Shown: positions 16,029-17,820 of the stretch, in pieces
Layout of the letters: the number at the start of each line of letters is the position of its first letter
Position numbering within the stretch: position 1 is the stretch's first letter
DNA from: Clostridia bacterium
GTDB taxonomy: Bacteria > Bacillota_A > Clostridia > Oscillospirales > CAG-272
Direction: 5' to 3'
Length of the DNA stretch: 17,820 nucleotides
Assembly (NCBI GenBank): GCA_017959485.1
Contig: JAGDAM010000264.1
Span: 1 to 17,820 of the forward strand
Translations under genes and position numbers: made by a program
The notes under the pieces: generated by a model
Database searches by the model: none
Told to the model about the DNA's origin: nothing
Seen by the model: the letters and a program-made list of their open reading frames with translations, nothing else

Positions 16029-17003
16029 ATGGATAAAACTGAGCGTTACGGCGTATTTGCAAAAAAAAATCTTGACGGAAAGGTATATTTGCAATATACT
16101 TTTGAATCGGGTGAAGAGGACGGAGTCGGTATAAGGATGCTGTCGAAGACAAACATGCCCGGTTTGCTTCGAGCGTCAGTATTCAGGGACGGAGACAGCG
16201 TCACCGTGAGTTTCAACGTAACCGGCTCAGTCCCGCTGACCGCTTACGGAGCGGGACCTCGGGCTTTCGCGTCGGCGGTGCGCGGAATCTGCGCCGCGGC
16301 TGCGTCCGCGTCCGAGTATCTGTTCTGCTCCGGCTGGATACTGTTTGAAAGGCAGTATCTGTTCGTTGATCGGGAGACCGGAGAGGTGCGTCTTCCCGCG
16401 CTTCCGGTTTCAGCCGGAAATCCGGGATACGACTGGAGACGTCTTCTGGCCGGTATCTGCGAAGAATTCAGGGACGGGAATCCTTCGAGGTATCTTTCTC
16501 TTGTCGCCTCGGCGGCCTCCGATCCCTCGTTCACAGCCGCGATGATCGGGCGGATACCGGAGGAGGAACCCGAGGAACCCTCCGGGAAAGAAGAGTCGGC
16601 CGGCGGCGGAAGCGGGTTTTTCCCGGGTCTTAAAAAACTGTTTGTAAAAAAACTGGCGCTGCCCGACGCGGCGGCAACTTCCCGGCTTCCGGTTCTGAGG
16701 ATCGAGGGCGGAGGGCTGTACCGTATTGACCGGGTGCCGTTCGTTATCGGACGAGGCCCCGGGTGCGATATTCGCCTGTCGGGCGAGGGATTTGTCAGCC
16801 GAGCCCACGCACAGATAACGACTGAAAACGGAGAGTATATAATCCGGGATCTCGGGTCACGCAACGGTACGAAAGTCAACGGGCTGAGTATCGGCGACGA
16901 GGGACGTCCGCTCAGCGGCGGAGACGTTATCCTGGTTCCAAACGCCAAACTGATTTTTCTGACCGGAAGAGGCGAGACGCGCGACGCCTCTTTAAGGCAA
17001 TAG
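16029..17003 (+). CDS. DUF6382-FHA protein, last gene of the Tad operon
   Basis: This 324-residue protein is predicted to be soluble. The start is the ATG at 16029, because GAGAGGG (16016-16022) stands six bases ahead of it; the ATG at 16014 has its purines right against it. The N-terminal part (about 1-160) matches the DUF6382 pattern: a Phe/Tyr-rich first strand region, LSKTNMPGLL, LFCSGWILF and YLFVDRETGEV. A Glu/Pro/Ser-rich linker (about 176-205) leads to a full FHA domain (about 220-312) with Gly241-Arg242, Ser257, His260, Arg278-Asn279-Gly280 and Asn284-Gly285. FHA domains read phosphothreonine, so this should act with the kinase at the start of the operon. DUF6382-FHA proteins recur next to Tad loci in Clostridia; their partner is unknown. 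A low-GC stretch near the start is described separately. Confidence 0.85.
   Translation: MDKTERYGVFAKKNLDGKVYLQYTFESGEEDGVGIRMLSKTNMPGLLRASVFRDGDSVTVSFNVTGSVPLTAYGAGPRAFASAVRGICAAAASASEYLFCSGWILFERQYLFVDRETGEVRLPALPVSAGNPGYDWRRLLAGICEEFRDGNPSRYLSLVASAASDPSFTAAMIGRIPEEEPEEPSGKEESAGGGSGFFPGLKKLFVKKLALPDAAATSRLPVLRIEGGGLYRIDRVPFVIGRGPGCDIRLSGEGFVSRAHAQITTENGEYIIRDLGSRNGTKVNGLSIGDEGRPLSGGDVILVPNAKLIFLTGRGETRDASLRQ
16072..16100 (+). promoter_or_regulatory. Candidate intragenic promoter with a perfect inverted repeat over its -10
   Basis: Inside the DUF6382-FHA gene, TTGACG (16072-16077) and TATACT (16095-16100) are spaced by exactly 17 bases. An A9 run lies just upstream at 16061-16069. The repeat GTATATT-TGC-AATATAC (16083-16099) is perfect over seven bases per arm and covers most of the -10, as an operator would. 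The same bases code for a strand of the DUF6382 domain, so codon choice could explain part of it. If real, it would drive trmK about 1 kb downstream or a shortened FHA product. Confidence 0.35.
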
Positions 17004-17065
17004 CGCAGGCGAACCCGCGGAGCGCTGCTCTAAGGCAACGGCGCACGCGAAATCGCGCGGTGTAA
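16990..17065 (+). repeat. Imperfect 38-bp tandem repeat spanning the end of the FHA gene
   Basis: Two adjacent copies (16990-17027 and 17028-17065) begin with the same CTNTAAGGCAA and share about 25 of their first 31 bases, then diverge. The first copy includes the last codons and the stop of the FHA gene. Each copy holds short self-complementary parts, such as AGCGC (17002-17006) with GCGCT (17022-17026), and CGCGA-AA-TCGCG in the second. No T-run follows, so this is not a classical terminator. It fills most of the gap before trmK (17004-17087). Confidence 0.55.
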
Positions 17066-17087
17066 CCGAAATATTAAGGAGACTTCT

Positions 17088-17786
17088 ATGAACGCGGGAA
17101 AGACGGACGCGAGGCTGCTTGAGGCGGCAAGACTCGGCAGACCTGGAAGCGCTTTTGCGGACGTGGGAACCGACCACGCGTATCTTCCCATTTATTTGAT
17201 AAAGGAAGGCCTGTCGCCCCGCGGTCTCGCGACCGATCTGCGAGACGGACCGGTGGCTGCCGCGCGCCGCAACTTAGCCGCGGCGGGAATTTCCGACCGT
17301 GTAACGGTGCGAAAATGCGACGGTCTCGACGGAATCGGAGAATTCGCTCCCGACGATATTTATATTCTCGGCATGGGCGGCGAACTGATACGGGATATTC
17401 TCTCGCGTTCCGATTACGTCCGGCGCCAGGGCGTGCGCCTAATCCTTCAGCCGATGACAAAGCCCGAAGAACTCCGGTATTATCTCTCATCGGCAGGATT
17501 CGCTGAAGTCGACTCGGCTCTTGTCAGATCGTCCGGACGGATCTATCAGATAATCGCCGCTGAATATGACGGAAAGCGGCGGGAGCTGTCGCCCGAGGCG
17601 GCGCTTCTCGGGGAAATAAACGTCTCCCGGGGAGGGCAGCTGCTCGCGGAATACGCGAGACGCCTGTCAAGGTCGCGGCGGCGTGCCGCGGACGGCATCG
17701 CGTCGGCAGGCGGGTCGGCGGAGGAACTGTATTTGCTTGCCGACGCGCTGGAGCGGATAGCCGAAGCCGCGGGGCAATTGTTATAA
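17088..17786 (+). CDS. trmK: TrmK, tRNA (adenine22-N1)-methyltransferase
   Basis: This 232-residue class I SAM-dependent methyltransferase carries the TrmK marks: ADVGTDHAYLP (24-34, SAM-binding motif I), ATDLRDGP, ILGMGGELI (about 93-101) and LILQPM (about 128-133). The C-terminal tail (about 170-232) is helical, as in the family. TrmK methylates N1 of adenine 22 in tRNA and is characteristic of Bacillota. AAGGAG (17076-17081) stands six bases before the ATG at 17088. The gene is separated from the operon by 84 bases holding a tandem repeat, with no terminator or clear promoter, so it may be read from upstream or from the intragenic promoter at 16072. It is housekeeping and probably unrelated to the pilus. 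Confidence 0.92.
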   Translation: MNAGKTDARLLEAARLGRPGSAFADVGTDHAYLPIYLIKEGLSPRGLATDLRDGPVAAARRNLAAAGISDRVTVRKCDGLDGIGEFAPDDIYILGMGGELIRDILSRSDYVRRQGVRLILQPMTKPEELRYYLSSAGFAEVDSALVRSSGRIYQIIAAEYDGKRRELSPEAALLGEINVSRGGQLLAEYARRLSRSRRRAADGIASAGGSAEELYLLADALERIAEAAGQLL

Positions 17787-17820
17787 GCGGGACAAAAAAC
17801 CGCGTTGCGATTAATCATTA

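Noticed and set aside
17787..17820. Possible terminator after trmK
   Set aside because: Only a four-base GCGG/CCGC stem with an A-rich loop and no T-run is visible before the window ends.
1..17820. CRISPR array, insertion sequence, tRNA or rRNA gene, phage genes
   Set aside because: No regularly spaced repeats, transposase or integrase motifs, terminal inverted repeats, or recognisable tRNA or rRNA sequence were found on either strand.

Overview
The window is GC-rich, almost fully coding, and every gene I accept lies on the + strand. It looks like a Bacillota (Clostridia-type) genome, probably an uncultured lineage. The evidence is a Bacillus-type TrmK, a Tad pilus locus with a Flp1-like pilin and a DUF5702 protein but no secretin or CpaB gene (a monoderm layout), FHA and kinase proteins with short zinc ribbons, and a consensus TTGACA-17-TATAAT promoter. 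The genus cannot be read from the sequence. No stretch longer than 300 bases lacks a gene; the longest gap is 2106-2371.

Layout. (1) 2-2105: the 3' part of a flotillin gene, then a HAD-IIA sugar-phosphatase-like gene, closed by a strong intrinsic terminator (2123-2171). (2) 2172-2371: an AT-rich promoter and leader. (3) 2372-17003: one tightly packed unit of about 14.6 kb, with gaps of 2-29 bases and several start/stop overlaps. Its order is a zinc-ribbon FHA protein; a zinc-ribbon kinase with a second, degenerate kinase domain; tadZ, tadA, tadB, tadC; a Flp1-like pilin; a TadE-like protein; a DUF5702 giant; a second TadE-like protein with a large C-terminal domain; an A24 prepilin peptidase; a membrane TPR/WG-repeat protein; and a DUF6382-FHA protein. 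(4) 17004-17087: a gap that holds most of a 38-bp imperfect tandem repeat. (5) 17088-17786: trmK, ordinary tRNA modification.

How it fits together. TadZ, TadA, TadB and TadC should form the inner-membrane motor and platform of a Tad (type IVc) pilus. The A24 peptidase should process the Flp1-like pilin and perhaps the TadE-like minor pilins. The DUF5702 and WG-repeat proteins are probably membrane or surface parts of the machine. A Ser/Thr kinase and two FHA (phosphothreonine-reader) proteins sit at the two ends of the same unit, which suggests that the pilus is controlled by phosphorylation. The most unusual single element is the kinase: its C-terminal half is a second copy of the kinase fold that has lost the ATP-binding lysine, the catalytic aspartate and the DFG aspartate. 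This makes it a kinase-pseudokinase tandem in what looks like a secretion and pilus operon. No PP2C phosphatase is encoded in the window.
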